Assembly (NCBI GenBank): GCA_947085815.1
Contig: CAMTXU010000007.1
Span: forward strand, 115,783-179,782
Source of the DNA: Fen-1258 sp947085815
GTDB lineage: Bacteria > Bacteroidota > Ignavibacteria > Ignavibacteriales > Melioribacteraceae
Direction of reading: 5' to 3'
Length of the DNA stretch: 64,000 nucleotides
Position 1 is the stretch's first letter. Every line of letters starts with the position of its first letter. A model generated the notes under the pieces. That model worked only from the letters and a program-made list of their open reading frames with translations. It made no database searches and was not told the origin of the DNA. Of this stretch, positions 15,604 to 25,271 are shown one piece after another. A program made the position numbers and the translations under genes.

Positions 15604-17283
15604 TTGCGATCGGACTTAATAAAAAAAGGCTTCGACAAAGCGCCGCACCGCAGTTTGCTAAAAGCAACCGGTGTAATAAAAAGTGATGATGATTTTAATA
15701 AACCATTCATTGGTATATGCAATTCATACATAGATTTAATTCCCGGGCATGTTCATTTACAAGAGTTCGGCAGAGTTGTAAAAGAAGCTGTAAGAGAAGC
15801 AGGCGGCGTTCCATTCGAGTTTAATACCATTGGCGTTGATGATGGAATTGCAATGGGGCATTTGGGAATGCGTTATTCTCTTGCAAGCCGGGAATTGATT
15901 GCAGACTGTGTTGAAACAGTTGTTGAAGCTCACCGTCTTGATGGAATGGTCTGCATTCCAAATTGTGATAAAATTGTACCAGGCATGATGATGGCCGCCG
16001 CGCGTGTTGATATACCAACTATTTTCATTTCCGGCGGACCGATGAAAGCGGGGCGGTTACCCGATGGTGAAAAAATTGATCTGATTTCTGTTTTCGAAGG
16101 TGTTGGCAAATTTGCGAATGGTGCGATCGACGAAAACAGACTAAAACAGTTAGAAAATTTCGGATGCCCAACCTGCGGATCCTGTTCAGGCATGTTTACC
16201 GCCAACTCCATGAACTGTTTGTGTGAAGCGTTAGGTCTAGCGCTGCCTGGTAATGGAACAATCCTGGCTGTTGATCCGCGAAGAAAAGAACTGGCTCAAA
16301 AAGCGGCCAAACAAATTCTTCAGTTGGTTAAAGATGATATAAAACCAAGCAATATTCTCAATCTCAATTCCTTCAAAAATGCTTTTACTCTGGATTTGGC
16401 AATGGGTGGAAGCACTAATACAATTCTTCACACTATTGCCATTGCACTCGAGGCTGGAATAGAATTAGATCTTCAAATGCTTAACGAACTATCTGATCGG
16501 GTTCCGTACATATGCAAAGTTAGCCCCGCAACAAAAAATGTTCACATTGAAGATGTTGAAAAAGCCGGCGGAATCTCTGCAATACTCAAAGAACTGACGA
16601 AGAAAAATTTACTGCACACCGACTGTTTAACCGTTACCGGAAAAACGCTCGGAGAAAATATTGCCTCGGCGGAAATTAAAGATGAAAAAGTAATTCGCAC
16701 AGTGGAAGATCCTTATTCACATAAGGGAGGATTAGCGGTTCTATTTGGAAATTTAGCGCCGGATGGCGCCATTGTTAAAACCGGGGCTGTTGATGAAAAG
16801 ATGTTAAACTTTTCCGGTCCGGCTAAAATTTATGAATCACAGGAAGAGGCTGTTGAAAAAATTCTAAAAGCAGATGTGAAAGCAGGCGATGTGGTTATCA
16901 TCCGTTACGAAGGTCCAAAGGGAGGCCCGGGAATGCCTGAAATGCTTTCACCTACAAGCGCGATTATGGGAATGGGCCTTGGGGATAAGGTTGCATTAAT
17001 AACCGACGGAAGATTCTCAGGTGGTACACGTGGCGCTTGCATCGGGCATGTATCTCCAGAAGCAGCTGATGGCGGACCCATAGCAGCAGTACAAAACGGA
17101 GACGTGGTCACTCTCGATTTACCAAATAGAAAAATATCTGTCGAATTAAAAGATGAAGAAATAAAAAGAAGACTTGAATTACTTCCTGAGTTCGAACCAA
17201 AAATTAAAAAAGGTTACCTTGCGCGCTACGCGCAAATGGTAACATCAGCCAATAAAGGCGCAGTTTTAAAAACTAAATTCTAA
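15604..17283 (+). CDS. ilvD: Dihydroxy-acid dehydratase
   Basis: Dehydrates dihydroxyisovalerate and dihydroxymethylvalerate to the 2-keto acids of valine and isoleucine. It has 559 residues, full length. The start is a TTG placed six bases after AGGAG. Iron-sulfur ligands are visible as PNCDKIVPG (Cys121) and CPTCGSCSGMF (Cys191/Cys194). The segment IPGHVHL lacks the extra cysteine of the 2Fe-2S type and resembles the E. coli-like 4Fe-4S group. The C-terminal DGRFSGGTRGACIGHVSPEA motif is intact. It is the first enzyme gene of the operon, directly behind the leader region. Confidence 0.96.
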   Translation: MRSDLIKKGFDKAPHRSLLKATGVIKSDDDFNKPFIGICNSYIDLIPGHVHLQEFGRVVKEAVREAGGVPFEFNTIGVDDGIAMGHLGMRYSLASRELIADCVETVVEAHRLDGMVCIPNCDKIVPGMMMAAARVDIPTIFISGGPMKAGRLPDGEKIDLISVFEGVGKFANGAIDENRLKQLENFGCPTCGSCSGMFTANSMNCLCEALGLALPGNGTILAVDPRRKELAQKAAKQILQLVKDDIKPSNILNLNSFKNAFTLDLAMGGSTNTILHTIAIALEAGIELDLQMLNELSDRVPYICKVSPATKNVHIEDVEKAGGISAILKELTKKNLLHTDCLTVTGKTLGENIASAEIKDEKVIRTVEDPYSHKGGLAVLFGNLAPDGAIVKTGAVDEKMLNFSGPAKIYESQEEAVEKILKADVKAGDVVIIRYEGPKGGPGMPEMLSPTSAIMGMGLGDKVALITDGRFSGGTRGACIGHVSPEAADGGPIAAVQNGDVVTLDLPNRKISVELKDEEIKRRLELLPEFEPKIKKGYLARYAQMVTSANKGAVLKTKF

Positions 17284-17295
17284 GAAAGAGGCAAT

Positions 17296-19008
17296 ATGAA
17301 AAAGGGAAAGCAAGTTCTCAGCGGCGCGGAAATATTTTTTGAATGTCTTAAGCGTGAAGGCGTTAAGCACATTTTCGGTTATCCGGGCGGCGCAGTTCTA
17401 AAACTTTACGAACATCTTTATGATGTAGATTTTTTGGAACACATTCTTGTGCGACACGAACAGGGTGCTGTTCACATGGCGGAGGGTTACGCTAAAGCTT
17501 CAGGTAAAGTTGGTGTTGTATTAGTCACTTCCGGTCCGGGCGCTACGAATACTGTAACTGGAATTGCGGATGCTTACATGGATTCAGTTCCAATCGTAGT
17601 GTTCACAGGCCAAGTGCCATCACACCTTATAGGTAAAGATGCTTTTCAAGAAGCTGACATTGTTGGAATCACTCGACCAATTACTAAACATAACTTTCTT
17701 GTGCGTGATGTGAAAGATCTTGCTCTGACAATCAGAAAAGCTTTTCATATTGCTTCCACAGGTAAACCCGGACCTGTTTTAGTAGATCTGCCAAAAGATA
17801 TGATCGCATCTAAATGTGAATTTGAATGGCCAGAAAATGTAGATATACGGGGATATAAGCCCCAGTATGTTGGCCATCAAAACCAAATTAAAAAAGCGGC
17901 TGAGATGCTGCGTAAGGCGAAGAAGCCGGTTCTCTATGTTGGCGGTGGCGTTATTATGAGCGGTGCATCTAGAGAACTTTATCTGCTTGCAAAGGAAAAT
18001 AAACTACCTGTCACGATGACATTACAAGGGCTGGGTGCTTTCCCTGGAACTGATGAGTTATCTCTCGGAATGCTTGGAATGCATGGCACTTATTGGGCTA
18101 ATCAGGCGGTTACTAACTGCGATCTTTTAATTTCGCTGGGCGCGCGCTTTGATGATCGTGTAACCGGAAAGACCGATACATTCTCGCTGGAATCTTATAA
18201 GATTCATGTTGATATTGATCCAGCTGCAATTGATAAAAACATTTTTGTTGATCTTCCTATTGTTGGGGATGTTAAACATGTGCTCGCTGAACTTGCCGTA
18301 GAATTAAATCATGCCCCAGATACAGAAGAATGGTGGCATCAAATCAATGCTTGGAAAGAAGAATGTCCGATGGATTATGAAAACGGTGATGGAAGATTAA
18401 GAGTAGAGTTAATAATTGATAAGATTTCGCAAAAGACGAAAGGTGAAGCCATAATTGTAACAGATGTTGGTCAGCATCAGATGTGGACCGCGCAATATTA
18501 TAAGTATGTTCATCCACGCTCGAATTTAACCAGCGGCGGATTAGGAACAATGGGATTTTCTGTCCCCGCTTCAATAGGCGCCTATTTCGCTTGCCCCGAT
18601 AGACCGATAATTTCTATAAGCGGTGATGGCGGTTTTCAAATGAATATGCAAGAGTTGATAACTGCAGTTTACCATAAACTGCCGATTAAGTTCATTCTCA
18701 TCAATAACAGTTTTCTTGGAATGGTTCGTCAATGGCAGGAACTATTTCATGCTGAAAAATTCAGCTTTACAGATCTAGGTCCAAGCAATCCCGATTTTGT
18801 TAAAGTTGCCGAAGCATTTGGATGTAAAGCATTTTCTACAGATTCACCAAAAGAAGTTGATGAATTACTTAACAAAGCGTTTTCTATGAATGACGGACCG
18901 GTATTTATTGAATTCAAAGTTGTAAAGGAAGACATGGTATTCCCGATGGTTCCCGCAGGAGGATCAATCGCGGACATGATGGTTAAAAGACTTAGCAACG
19001 ATCAATAA
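17296..19008 (+). CDS. ilvB: Acetolactate synthase, catalytic subunit
   Basis: TPP-dependent condensation of pyruvate with pyruvate or 2-ketobutyrate. It has 570 residues with three domains: the TPP-PYR domain with the activating Glu55 in LVRHEQGAVHMAEG, a central FAD-binding domain (GARFDDRVTGK), and the TPP-binding domain with GDGGFQMNMQEL and the following NNSFLGMVRQWQ. It begins 12 bp after ilvD and precedes its regulatory subunit gene by 18 bp. Feedback control by valine would act through IlvN. Confidence 0.97.
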   Translation: MKKGKQVLSGAEIFFECLKREGVKHIFGYPGGAVLKLYEHLYDVDFLEHILVRHEQGAVHMAEGYAKASGKVGVVLVTSGPGATNTVTGIADAYMDSVPIVVFTGQVPSHLIGKDAFQEADIVGITRPITKHNFLVRDVKDLALTIRKAFHIASTGKPGPVLVDLPKDMIASKCEFEWPENVDIRGYKPQYVGHQNQIKKAAEMLRKAKKPVLYVGGGVIMSGASRELYLLAKENKLPVTMTLQGLGAFPGTDELSLGMLGMHGTYWANQAVTNCDLLISLGARFDDRVTGKTDTFSLESYKIHVDIDPAAIDKNIFVDLPIVGDVKHVLAELAVELNHAPDTEEWWHQINAWKEECPMDYENGDGRLRVELIIDKISQKTKGEAIIVTDVGQHQMWTAQYYKYVHPRSNLTSGGLGTMGFSVPASIGAYFACPDRPIISISGDGGFQMNMQELITAVYHKLPIKFILINNSFLGMVRQWQELFHAEKFSFTDLGPSNPDFVKVAEAFGCKAFSTDSPKEVDELLNKAFSMNDGPVFIEFKVVKEDMVFPMVPAGGSIADMMVKRLSNDQ

Positions 19009-19026
19009 TAATTTAATAGAGAGAAA

Positions 19027-19545
19027 ATGAAAAGGACAATTTCAGTTTTACTTGAAAACAGATTCGGCGCATTCAATAGAGTAGCGACTCTATTCAGCGG
19101 AAAGGGATTTAACATTCATAGCATCTCAATAGGAGAAACTGAGGTCCCGGATATTTCCCGAATGACGTTAGTTACTACCGGCGATGATAAAGTGCTGGAC
19201 CAAATTATCAAACAACTTAATCGTTTGATTGACACAATTAAAGTAGTTGATCTTTCCAAAGAACACATTATTGCCAGAGAGCTTGCGCTTATTACAATAA
19301 GCTACAAAAAAGGAAACCGCACGGAGATTACAAATTTGTGTGATCTCTTCAAAGGAAAGGTTGTTGACATAAACAACAAATCGATGACCGTTGAAATAAC
19401 CGGTCCGCCCGATAAGATTGATGCGGCGGTAAACGTATTCCTCAATTATGGCATAAAAGAAATAGCGCGCACAGGAACGGTAGCATTGAAGCGCGGCGAA
19501 CAGATTAGAGATTATAAACCAAGCGAATTACCTAATCACTCATAG
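19027..19545 (+). CDS. ilvN: Acetolactate synthase, regulatory subunit
   Basis: A 172-residue protein with an N-terminal ACT domain (KRTISVLLENRFGAFNRVA; GKGFNIHSISIGETE) that binds branched-chain amino acids, and the C-terminal ALS_ss_C domain ending in a GIKEIARTGTVALKRG block. The long form of about 160-170 residues is typical of IlvH/IlvN outside E. coli. It sits between the catalytic subunit and ilvC. An AGAGAG sequence precedes the ATG. Confidence 0.96.
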   Translation: MKRTISVLLENRFGAFNRVATLFSGKGFNIHSISIGETEVPDISRMTLVTTGDDKVLDQIIKQLNRLIDTIKVVDLSKEHIIARELALITISYKKGNRTEITNLCDLFKGKVVDINNKSMTVEITGPPDKIDAAVNVFLNYGIKEIARTGTVALKRGEQIRDYKPSELPNHS

Positions 19546-19557
19546 GAGAAATTTAGA

Positions 19558-20547
19558 ATGAAAGTTTATTATGATAGCGAAGCAAATCTCGATTTATTAA
19601 AAAATAAAAATGTTGTTGTACTTGGATTTGGAAGTCAAGGACATGCACACGCCCTCAACTTAAAAGAAAGCGGTGTAAATGTTTGCGTAGGACTTCGTTC
19701 AGACTCCGCGAATTGGGCAAAAGCCAAGGATGCCGGATTGGAAGTTAAAACAGTTTCCGAGGCGGTTAAATGGGGAAACGTAATAATGATTCTTCTTCCG
19801 GATCAAAATCAAAAGTCGGTTTACGATGCAGAGATAGCTCCATATTTGAAAGAGGGGGATACTCTCGCATTCGGACATGGGTTCAATATTCACTACAAAC
19901 AAATCGTTCCTCCGCAAAATGTTAACGTTATGATGATTGCACCAAAGAGTCCCGGACATCTTGTAAGACGGACATATGAACAGGGCAGCGGAACACCATG
20001 CTTAATTGCCGTACATCAGGATTACAGCGGTAATACAAAAGATTTAGCTCTTGCGTGGGCAAAGGGAATCGGAGGCACTCGCGCGGGAGTTATCGAGACA
20101 AATTTTAAGGATGAAACGGAGACAGATCTATTCGGAGAACAAGCTGTTCTTTGCGGCGGCTCTGCGCAGTTAATTAAAGCAGGATTTGAAACTCTTGTTG
20201 AAGCAGGATATCCGGAAGAACTTGCATACTTCGAATGCATGCATGAAATGAAATTGATTGTTGATCTTTATTACGAAGGAGGATTATCAAGAATGAATTT
20301 CTCTGTTAGCGATACAGCAGAGTATGGCGGAATGACACGAGGAAGCAGGATCATCACTGCTGAAACAAAGAAGGAAATGAAAAAAATTCTAGAAGAAGTT
20401 CAAGACGGAAGATTCGCTAAGGAATGGCTTGATGAATATAATAATGGTCAGCCGAATATGAACCAGCTTAGAAAAGATAATAAAGAACACCCTATTGAAG
20501 TTATCGGCTCTAAACTTCGCGGCATGATGAGCTGGTTAAAGAAGTAA
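19558..20547 (+). CDS. ilvC: Ketol-acid reductoisomerase (class I)
   Basis: NADPH-dependent isomeroreduction of acetolactate and acetohydroxybutyrate. It has 329 residues, the usual class I length. The Rossmann motif GFGSQGHAHALNLKESG sits near the N-terminus, followed by GLRSDSANWAKA, whose serines fit NADPH use. The metal-binding knotted domain has ETDLFGEQAVLCGG and YFECMHEMKLIVDL. TAGGAG precedes the ATG by seven bases. The gene follows ilvN after 12 bp. Confidence 0.97.
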   Translation: MKVYYDSEANLDLLKNKNVVVLGFGSQGHAHALNLKESGVNVCVGLRSDSANWAKAKDAGLEVKTVSEAVKWGNVIMILLPDQNQKSVYDAEIAPYLKEGDTLAFGHGFNIHYKQIVPPQNVNVMMIAPKSPGHLVRRTYEQGSGTPCLIAVHQDYSGNTKDLALAWAKGIGGTRAGVIETNFKDETETDLFGEQAVLCGGSAQLIKAGFETLVEAGYPEELAYFECMHEMKLIVDLYYEGGLSRMNFSVSDTAEYGGMTRGSRIITAETKKEMKKILEEVQDGRFAKEWLDEYNNGQPNMNQLRKDNKEHPIEVIGSKLRGMMSWLKK

Positions 20548-20591
20548 CTATTAACTCTGAACAAAGTGTTGAATACAAATTTGGAGAATAG

Positions 20592-21647
20592 ATGTACAAA
20601 ATAACTTTACTCCCCGGTGATGGAATTGGTACGGAAGTAACAAACTCTGCCGTTCAAGTGATGAAAGCTGTTGCCGGACATTTCAAAATTGAATTGCAGT
20701 TTGAAGAAAAATTAATAGGCGGCTGTTCTTATGATGAGCATGGTTCGCCATTAATAGATGATACTCTGAAAACATGCCTAAACTCCGATGCGATATTTCT
20801 TGGCGCGGTCGGAGGTTATAAATGGGAAACTCTTCCTCATAATTTGAAACCGGAAGCAGCGTTACTCAAACTTCGCAAAGAACTTGGTTTGTTTACAAAT
20901 ATTCGTCCGGCAAAAATTTATAAACCTCTAATCGATTCTTCTTCGCTCAAAAAGGAAGTTCTTGAGGATGTTGATTTTGTTGTTCTTCGCGAGTTAACAG
21001 GCGGAATTTATTTCGGTCAACCAAGAGGTTTTGATAATGACCATGGATTCAACACAATGGTTTACACCAAAGAAGAAGTCGAACGAATTGCTCACATGGC
21101 TTTTAAAATTGCCAGAGGAAGGGATAAAAAAGTTACATCTGTTGATAAGGCAAACGTTCTTGAAGTATCTCAATTCTGGCGGAATGTCGTTCATCAAGTT
21201 CATAAAGAATATGAAGATGTTCAGCTTGTTGATATGTACGTTGATAATGCGGCAATGCAGATTGTGCGCAATCCAAAACAATTTGATGTTCTACTCACAT
21301 CCAATCTTTTTGGTGATATTCTTAGCGATATAGCCGGAATGATAACGGGAAGTTTAGGAATGCTGCCATCCGCAAGTTTAGGAACAAAATATGCTATGTA
21401 TGAACCTGTGCATGGAAGTGCTCCTGATATTGCAGGGCAGAATAAGGCTAATCCTTTAGCGGCGATATCTTCAACGGCGATGATGTTTGATTATACATTT
21501 AAGATGAAGGAAGCGGCCAATATAATTGAGGCAGCTGTTACAAAAACATTAGATCAAGGTTTTCGCACAGTTGATATTTATTCTTCAGGATTGACTCAAG
21601 TGTCAACTGATGATATGACAGATCGTGTCATTCAAAATTTATTTTAA
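20592..21647 (+). CDS. leuB: 3-isopropylmalate dehydrogenase
   Basis: NAD-dependent oxidative decarboxylation of 3-isopropylmalate. With CimA present it would also act on the citramalate-derived 3-methylmalate. It has 351 residues. The signature region is VDNAAMQIVRNPKQFDVLLT followed by NLFGDILSDIAGMI, with the NAD-binding EPVHGSAPDIAGQNKANP. RELTGGIYFGQPRG is the substrate loop. GGAG lies six bases before the ATG. Confidence 0.97.
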   Translation: MYKITLLPGDGIGTEVTNSAVQVMKAVAGHFKIELQFEEKLIGGCSYDEHGSPLIDDTLKTCLNSDAIFLGAVGGYKWETLPHNLKPEAALLKLRKELGLFTNIRPAKIYKPLIDSSSLKKEVLEDVDFVVLRELTGGIYFGQPRGFDNDHGFNTMVYTKEEVERIAHMAFKIARGRDKKVTSVDKANVLEVSQFWRNVVHQVHKEYEDVQLVDMYVDNAAMQIVRNPKQFDVLLTSNLFGDILSDIAGMITGSLGMLPSASLGTKYAMYEPVHGSAPDIAGQNKANPLAAISSTAMMFDYTFKMKEAANIIEAAVTKTLDQGFRTVDIYSSGLTQVSTDDMTDRVIQNLF

Positions 21648-21715
21648 TAAAACCACCCTTTGAATTCTACTCTTTAATAATGAGAGTGACACAGGTGAAG
21701 GTTAAGGAGAAAACA

Positions 21716-23290
21716 ATGAAAGAAAAGATCCTCATTTTCGATACAACATTAAGAGATGGCGAACAATCTCCCGGTGCATCATTAAATGTTTACGAAAAAA
21801 TTGAAATAGCACGACAGCTGGCGAAACTAAATGTTGATATAATTGAAGCAGGTTTTCCTGTTTCCTCTCCGGCACAATTTGAAGCAGTCAAAAGAATTGC
21901 CGATGAATCTCCAAAAATTATTGCCGGTTTATGCCGGGCGAAAGAGATAGATATTAAAACCGCCTTCGATGCGCTTAAGAATGCAAAGTTCCCGCGTATT
22001 CATACTTTTACCAGCACCTCTGATATTCATATTCTTGGAAAGTTTGGTGATGCTAAATACGGCGTAACATTAGACGAGAAACGTAAGACTGTACTCAAAA
22101 TGACTTACGATTCGGTCGCTTACGCGAAAACATTTACAAGCGATGTTGAATACTCTGCGGAAGATGCCGGTAGAACTGATATTGGATATTTAGCAGATAT
22201 AATTGAAACTGCAATTGAAGCGGGGGCTACGACGGTGAATATTCCTGATACAACCGGATACACTTTCCCCTCCGAGTACGGTTTCAAAATTGCTGAATTA
22301 AAACGCCGGGTTAAAAATATTGATAAAGCAGTCATAAGCGTTCATTGCCACAATGATCTTGGACTTGCGGTTGCTAATTCAATTTCCGCGATTCAAAATG
22401 GCTCTCGTCAAGTTGAATGCACAATTAATGGAATTGGAGAACGAGCGGGTAATGCCTCTCTTGAAGAACTTGTAATGGCGCTGCGTGTCCGGCAGGATAT
22501 TGTTGATTACTATTCCGATATAGACATTTCCGAAATTTTTAACACAAGCAGAATGGTTAGCGGATTTACAGGAATAGTTGTTCAGCCGAATAAAGCTATT
22601 GTCGGCGAGAATGCTTTCGCTCATGAAAGCGGGATTCATCAAGACGGAATGCTTAAAGATAAATCAACCTATGAAATTATGACTCCCGAATCTGTAGGCG
22701 TAAATAAAACAAAAATTGTCTTGGGAAGACACTCCGGCCGCCATGGCTTGAAAGCAAGATTAAATGAACTCGGTTATCATCCGAACGAAAATGAGTTACA
22801 GAAGGTTTATGAAAGCTTTCTTGTTCTCGCGGATAAAAAGAAAGAGGTGTTTGATGATGATTTGCGGGTTTTAATGGGGGATGAAATCTACAAAGTGGAA
22901 GAGTTATACGAACTTCAATATCTCCACATCAATTCCGGTACTGATACAATTCCAACCGCGACGGTCTCTATAAAAGAGAATGACAAAGTCTATCAAGAGT
23001 CATCGATTGGAGATGGTCCTGTTGACGCAAGTTTCAACGCAATTGAAAAAGCTCTTAAAATAAAACCATCAGTTGAATCTTATAACGTTCGTTCAGTTAC
23101 AGGCGGCAGACAAGCGATGGGAGAAGCTATTGTAAGGATAAGAAGTAATGAAAATTCTTTTACGGGAAGAGGTGTTTCAACGGATATTATTCAAGCGAGT
23201 GCGAAAGCATATTTACAAGCTATTAACATGATGAAAGTTTATGAAGAAAGTACTTTGGAAGTAACAACAGAAAATATTTCACTGAAATAA
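21716..23290 (+). CDS. leuA: 2-isopropylmalate synthase
   Basis: Condenses acetyl-CoA with 2-ketoisovalerate, the first step of leucine synthesis. I place the start at the ATG at 21716, which has AAGGAG seven bases upstream and begins MKEKILIFDTTLRDGEQSPG; an earlier ATG at 21680 would add 12 unlikely residues. The protein is 524 residues: the TIM-barrel catalytic domain with the metal-binding HCHNDLGLAVANS and NGIGERAGNASLEE, a linker, and the C-terminal LeuA regulatory domain (ATVSIKENDKVYQESSIGDG) that gives leucine feedback. It is paralogous to cimA at the end of the operon. Confidence 0.96.
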   Translation: MKEKILIFDTTLRDGEQSPGASLNVYEKIEIARQLAKLNVDIIEAGFPVSSPAQFEAVKRIADESPKIIAGLCRAKEIDIKTAFDALKNAKFPRIHTFTSTSDIHILGKFGDAKYGVTLDEKRKTVLKMTYDSVAYAKTFTSDVEYSAEDAGRTDIGYLADIIETAIEAGATTVNIPDTTGYTFPSEYGFKIAELKRRVKNIDKAVISVHCHNDLGLAVANSISAIQNGSRQVECTINGIGERAGNASLEELVMALRVRQDIVDYYSDIDISEIFNTSRMVSGFTGIVVQPNKAIVGENAFAHESGIHQDGMLKDKSTYEIMTPESVGVNKTKIVLGRHSGRHGLKARLNELGYHPNENELQKVYESFLVLADKKKEVFDDDLRVLMGDEIYKVEELYELQYLHINSGTDTIPTATVSIKENDKVYQESSIGDGPVDASFNAIEKALKIKPSVESYNVRSVTGGRQAMGEAIVRIRSNENSFTGRGVSTDIIQASAKAYLQAINMMKVYEESTLEVTTENISLK

Positions 23291-23361
23291 AATCACCGCT
23301 ACTTCTCCCTTAAAAATTAAATGGAAAAAGCGGTTAGTCCTAAGTGAGAAAGGATCTTAAA

Positions 23362-24657
23362 ATGGGAATGACAATAACAGAAAAAGTATTTGCGAAGGCC
23401 TCAAAGAAATCAAACGTAACTCCGGGTGAAAGTGTTTGGCTGGATGTAGATGTATTAATGACTCACGATGTTTGCGGACCGCCCACAATTGCAATTTGGA
23501 AAAAGGAATTTGGAGAAAATGCAAAAATATGGGATAAGCAAAAGCTCGTAATCTTTCCAGACCATTACATCTTTACAAAAAACACACACGCGAATAGAAA
23601 TGTAGATTTACTTCGTGAGTTCGCAAAAGAATATGATTTACCAAATTACTATGATGTTGGCACTGAGAGATACAAAGGTGTTTGCCACCTAGCTCTTGCC
23701 GAGGAGGGTTACAACGTTCCTGGTACAGTTCTATTTGGCACAGATTCACATACATGCACATCCGGTGCATTCGGAATGTTCGCGACCGGAGTAGGGAACA
23801 CAGATGCGGCATTTATTTTAGGTACAGGAAAAATTTGGGAGAAAGTACCGGAATCTATCAAGTTTACATTTAATGGTAAGATGCCGGAATATCTTACTGC
23901 CAAAGATTTGATTCTTCAAATTCTCGGAGACATAACAACAGATGGCGCTACGTACCGCGCAATGGAATTTGATGGGGAAGCAATTTCATCCATGAACATG
24001 ACGGAAAGAATGACTTTAACAAACATGGCAATTGAAGCCGGCGGAATGAATGGAATCATCGCAGTTGATGATGTTACAAGAAACTATCTGAAAGAAATTG
24101 GCGTTACACAATTTGCTGAGTTCGCAAGTGATGGAGATGCAGTTTATCATTCCAGCTACAAATACAATGTCGAATTAATGGAACCCCTGGTTGCAAAACC
24201 TCACAGTCCGGATAATAGAGACAAAGTAAAAAACGTTGAAGGCACATCATTGACTAAATGTTATATCGGTTCTTGTACGGGTGGTAAACTAACAGATTTT
24301 CAATATGCGGCAAAGCTGCTGCTTGGGCAAAAAGTTAAGGTAACAACTTTTGTTGTTCCGGCTAGTACTCAAGTGGCCAAACAGCTTGAGGAAGAGACAA
24401 TTAGCGGAGTATCTCTTAAAGATATTTTTATTAATGCCGGGTGTATAATTGCGGAATCATCCTGCGCAGCTTGCTTAGGTGGACCTTCAGATACAATCGG
24501 GAGGAGTACGGACGGAGATGTTGTAATCTCAACAACCAACAGAAATTTCCCGGGCAGGATGGGAAGCAAATCTTCACAAGTTTACTTGGCATCTCCGCTC
24601 ACAGTTGCCGCCTCTGCGATAACAGGGGAAATTACCGATCCACGAAAATTTTTGTAG
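23362..24657 (+). CDS. leuC: 3-isopropylmalate dehydratase, large subunit (short type)
   Basis: Aconitase-family isomerase with LeuD. I chose the ATG at 23362 (MGMTITEKVFAKASKK), which has AAAGGA seven bases upstream; an upstream GTG at 23344 lacks support. At 431 residues it belongs to the shorter LeuC2-like branch. 4Fe-4S ligands are in CYIGSCTGGKLTDF and SSCAACLGGPSD. GTDSHTCTSGAFGMFATGVG is the active-site loop. Such enzymes often also serve citramalate isomerisation, which fits the CimA gene downstream. Confidence 0.95.
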   Translation: MGMTITEKVFAKASKKSNVTPGESVWLDVDVLMTHDVCGPPTIAIWKKEFGENAKIWDKQKLVIFPDHYIFTKNTHANRNVDLLREFAKEYDLPNYYDVGTERYKGVCHLALAEEGYNVPGTVLFGTDSHTCTSGAFGMFATGVGNTDAAFILGTGKIWEKVPESIKFTFNGKMPEYLTAKDLILQILGDITTDGATYRAMEFDGEAISSMNMTERMTLTNMAIEAGGMNGIIAVDDVTRNYLKEIGVTQFAEFASDGDAVYHSSYKYNVELMEPLVAKPHSPDNRDKVKNVEGTSLTKCYIGSCTGGKLTDFQYAAKLLLGQKVKVTTFVVPASTQVAKQLEEETISGVSLKDIFINAGCIIAESSCAACLGGPSDTIGRSTDGDVVISTTNRNFPGRMGSKSSQVYLASPLTVAASAITGEITDPRKFL

Positions 24658-24668
24658 AAGGAATAGAA

Positions 24669-25226
24669 ATGGAAAATACAATTATAGGCAAAGCATACGT
24701 TCTCGGCGATAATATCGACACAGATCAAATAATTCCGGCGGAACATTTGGTTTACAGTACAAGTGATCCTGAAGAATTAAAAAAGTATGGGCATTTTGCA
24801 TTATCAAGTGTTCCGGCTGAAAAAGCCGGACTGCCGAATGGGAGAGTGCCCTTCATCGAAGGCGAAAACTTTCAATCCGAGTACAGTGTAATTATAGGCG
24901 GCTCAAACTTTGGATGCGGCTCATCGCGCGAACATGCGCCTCTTGCACTCCAAGTTGCCGGTGTAAAAGCAATCATAGCCGAATCTTATGCTAGAATCTT
25001 TTACCGCAATTCGGTTGATGGAGGATTTCTAGTTCCTTTTGAATCCAAGGAGAAACTAAAATCAGTAATTAAAACCGGTGATGAAGTTGAAGTTGATTTG
25101 GGAACTAATAAAATCTTAAATCGAACAAGTGGAGAAGCATACCAGCTTCGTTCCCTTGGCAGCGTTTATGAAATTGTAAAAAGCGGCGGTCTATTTAATT
25201 ACGCACGCGAAAATAAAATGATTTGA
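24669..25226 (+). CDS. leuD: 3-isopropylmalate dehydratase, small subunit
   Basis: Swivel-domain partner of LeuC, 185 residues. The start is the ATG at 24669 behind GAAGGAA. The longer open frame reaching back to 24441 only runs through leuC in another frame. It shows GDNIDTDQIIPAEHL, the key GGSNFGCGSSREHAPLAL motif, and AESYARIFYRNSVDGG. It follows leuC after 11 bp. Confidence 0.96.
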   Translation: MENTIIGKAYVLGDNIDTDQIIPAEHLVYSTSDPEELKKYGHFALSSVPAEKAGLPNGRVPFIEGENFQSEYSVIIGGSNFGCGSSREHAPLALQVAGVKAIIAESYARIFYRNSVDGGFLVPFESKEKLKSVIKTGDEVEVDLGTNKILNRTSGEAYQLRSLGSVYEIVKSGGLFNYARENKMI

Positions 25227-25271
25227 AGAAGAGCAAGAATAGTTACACAAACTTATATCAGTGAGAAAAAA

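Noticed and set aside
16905..17111. Minus-strand frames within ilvD and other long genes
   Set aside because: They are shadows of strongly supported enzymes on the other strand.
23344..23361. GTG start for LeuC
   Set aside because: The AAAGGA ribosome-binding site lies inside this stretch and serves the ATG at 23362.
24441..24668. N-terminal extension of LeuD
   Set aside because: This part overlaps leuC in a different frame. The ATG at 24669 has a ribosome-binding site and begins the typical LeuD sequence.
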